Source: Phallus indusiatus
Taxonomy: Eukaryota > Basidiomycota > Agaricomycetes > Phallales > Phallaceae
DNA: 64,000 nt
Reading direction: 5' to 3'
Assembly (NCBI GenBank): GCA_027605045.1
Contig: JAQFWX010000028.1
Coordinates: 488,964 to 552,963 of the forward strand
How positions within the stretch are numbered: position 1 is the stretch's first letter; each line of letters begins with the position of its first letter. The position numbers were made by a program, and so were the translations under genes. The notes beneath the pieces are model-generated. The model was not told the DNA's origin and made no database searches. It saw only the letters and a list, made by a program, of their open reading frames with translations. Positions 61,777 to 64,000 of the stretch are shown here, in pieces.

Positions 61777-62074
61777 GGGATGGACAGGGAGAACAAGGAT
61801 TGAAAAGCAGACGTCGTGGGATATCAGACGAGAAAAAGAGAAAGAGAGGGTGTCGATGAGACCGACGATAAAAACTGTTGCAAAAAAACAAGCTGAATTG
61901 AATCTAGATTGGAATAAAATATAAAAACGGGAGGGAATACTATGAGATTTTTTCGAGATTTGCTTACCCCTCGGGCGTTGGCGACACTTCTTCTTTGCGG
62001 GCGGATGTGTGAAGCGTAGAAAATGGAGTACTGTGGGTCACTGTGGGTGCTTGGGGTGGCTGACTCACTCTGAA
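61777..62074. promoter_or_regulatory. Bidirectional promoter, NST1 / METTL16
   Basis: 298 bp between divergent start codons. It contains a short A/T-rich part near 61890-61930. The 102-codon minus-strand ORF across it (61824-62132) overlaps METTL16 exon 1 and is best read as chance. Confidence 0.45.
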
Positions 62075-63932
62075 ATGCACAATCGAAGTCAGTACAAGGA
62101 CAGGATTGACTTTGTAGACTTGGCAGAGTCATATCCCTCTCTCAAGCCATTGTAGGTGTCTTGTTATATTCTAAAATACAAATATCTGATACTCTTCTAG
62201 TCTCAAATCACACGTCATTGACTTTCGGAACGCCGATGCTCAAAGGCAAGTCTCCGTTGTTCTCTGAATGACATCCCCATTGACTTTGTTTACAGGTCAC
62301 TGACACAGGCTTTGCTCAGCCGTGATTTCGGTCTCAGTCTGTGTCTTCCCAACGACCGTCTCTGTCCTCCGGTGGGTCTCACACTGCTTTACTACCACTG
62401 CTAATTCTCCACAGGTACCCAATAGGTAACACATTCCAGGAACTCTTTGACGTTCTCTCACAATTTAGATTGAATTATGTACTATGGATTCAAGATATCA
62501 TGTCATCTAGCACAGTCAAAGAAATACGTGGACTGGACATGTGAATTCATCCAATCGCACATGCTCACGACTGCTGACTTTCCCCTCTAGCGGAACAGGT
62601 GCTTCCGTCATATACCCCCTTCTCGCCTGTTCTCTTCCAGACAACTCAAATTGGTCATTCGTCGCGACAGGTCAGATTAGGAAACTCTCCGTCTAATGCA
62701 ACCTAACGCATGTACATTTGCAGAGATTGATCCACACTCCGCCCGATATGCGTCCATGAATATTGAAAACAATAATCTCACTTCACGTATCACTTTACAT
62801 ACCATTCCACCCGACTCGGAATTTATTCTTACACCACTATTCACTAACCCAAAATTATCGTCAGTCCCATATGAACAATTCCGAGAAGGGTTAATGACGG
62901 CGCCGTACAGCTTCGATTTCACAATGTGCAATCCTCCTTTCTATGGGTCCACCGACGAAATAGAGTCTTCCGCCGAAAACAAAGAATACCCTCCCAATGC
63001 GGTAATACCCTTGCCCCTCTTATTTAAATCTAAATTTATGGTTCTTCTCAGGTATGTACAGGTGCCGAAAATGAAATGATCACGCCAGGTGGTGAAACCG
63101 CTTTTGTGTTAAAGATACTGAAAGAGAGCTGTCACCAGAATATCAAATACCGATGTCGGTGAGTATGCGTATTTCGTAGCGTGTATGTATCACTGAAAAG
63201 ATTTCGTTCAGGTGGTTTACCTCTATGCTTGGGAAACTAAGTTCGGTGGAAACTGTGGTATCCGAGCTACGAAACTTGAAGGTAAATTTTCTCTTGTGGG
63301 AATGCAATTCCACTCACAGGTAGATAGACAACTATGCATTAGCACAATTTGTTCAAGGAACGACGCGAAGATGGTGTGTAGCCTGGTCATTCCGAGACGA
63401 AAGACTCGCAGACGTAAATCGCTATCCCTCACGAGAAGAACAACCCCTAACGTTCTCATCCCAGAAATATTCTCGTCCAACGGCACCATCACTCCTCCCA
63501 TTTCTCCCACTTCCAACAACACTCCAACAACGACTCCCAGCGACTTCTTCTTCCAGCGCACGAATTCTCCTGACTCAAATTCTTTCGTCGATTGAAAAAT
63601 TATCCTTCACTTTTACAGAAGAAGCAGATGATAAATGGAGCTGTACTATATCAGCTTCCGAAAACACATGGTCCAGAGCCGCACGACGCTCCCGAAAACG
63701 CGCACAACACGACGAGAGATCTGAACGACCACCTTCTGAATCTACAGTTGAACCGGGCGCATCGATTTCCTCAATGGTTCCCGATTCCGACCACCGAGAT
63801 CACCCTCACCTGATTTTAGTTTGTCGTATCAGCGCTGAATCAAGTCTCTGTCGAAGCAATGGAGAAACGATAGCTGAATCTTCAGTGTTGTTAACGGCTC
63901 AGTGGCTTCGAGGATGGACAGATCTCTTTTGA
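62075..63932 (+). CDS. METTL16: METTL16-family RNA N6-adenosine methyltransferase (frame broken near 3' end)
   Basis: Methylates adenosine in U6 snRNA (family role), affecting splicing. Ten exons (62075-62151, 62201-62245, 62296-62371, 62415-62425, 62469-62540, 62591-62670, 62724-63001, 63052-63158, 63212-63281, 63324-63932) sum to 1425 nt, giving 474 residues. MHNRSQYKDRIDFVDLAESY, DFRNADAQRSLTQALLSRDF and CPPVPNRLNYVLWIQDIM lead to the SAM motif GLDIGTGASVIYPLLA. DFTMCNPPFY is the catalytic NPPF motif. GAENEMITPGGETAF and QFVQGTTRRWCVAWSF follow, then a variable C-terminal region. The intron 62246-62295 has a GC donor. At 63930 a TGA interrupts the C-terminal domain, while the +1 frame continues to the window end with a plausible remainder. 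Confidence 0.9.
62415..62425 (+). other. 11-nt internal exon of METTL16
   Basis: The exon reads GTACCCAATAG, after a CCACAG acceptor and before a GTAACA donor. Codons GTA CCC AAT AG|A give VPNR, part of the family block CPPVPNRLNY. Skipping it loses the motif and the frame. Confidence 0.85.
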
Positions 63933-64000
63933 AGGATTCTGGAGTCATGTGTGTCGTAAATTGCAAGGTTCCTTGAATTTGGAGTCCTCCGGTGAGCGAA

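Overview
The window looks like nuclear DNA of a mushroom-forming basidiomycete (Agaricomycetes). Genes are cut by many introns of about 45-65 bases. Families typical of this group are present (7TM DUF6533 and DUF6534 proteins, a long NST1), alongside ordinary eukaryotic genes (SOD2, NEO1, PET117, ZNHIT2, METTL16). I see no rRNA, tRNA or CRISPR. Exon models were built by hand. Those for SOD2, ZNHIT2, PET117, the GATA factor, NST1 and METTL16 sum to whole codons; the remaining models are less exact.

Left part (1-17.5 kb): a field of recent and older gene duplications. Two 2-oxoglutarate/Fe(II) oxygenase genes on the minus strand (1-1265, cut by the window edge, and 8695-10259) flank two near-identical plus-strand DUF6534 seven-TM genes (3076-4709 and 6251-7893). 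The seven-TM genes lie in a tandem duplication of about 2.7 kb, and the second unit carries a 257-bp insertion. A mitochondrial Mn-superoxide dismutase follows (11266-12294), then two DUF6533 seven-TM paralogues on the minus strand (12374-14329 and 15657-17505).

Middle (20-38 kb): a GPI-anchored GH79 glycosidase, a diverged 4'-phosphopantetheinyl transferase, a glutathione S-transferase, a Rho2-like GTPase and a small single-pass membrane protein, all on the minus strand. PET117 and ZNHIT2 follow as a divergent pair separated by 108 bp. Long stretches of several kb here show no convincing gene.

Right part (40-64 kb): a 1145-residue GATA factor with two fingers and an N-terminal DUF1752-like domain, a gene-poor 7-kb stretch, the P4-ATPase NEO1 running into the 3' end of the 1802-codon NST1, and a METTL16-type RNA m6A methyltransferase divergent from NST1. 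The METTL16 frame breaks at a T run just before the window ends.

The most striking thread is gene architecture, not a new enzyme system. Nine internal exons of only 7-18 nt, in nine genes, carry pieces of highly conserved motifs (Rho switch I, GATA finger 2, the METTL16 VPNR motif, a 7TM segment). In addition, four introns can only be read as GC-AG. Six-frame ORF reading misses all of these.
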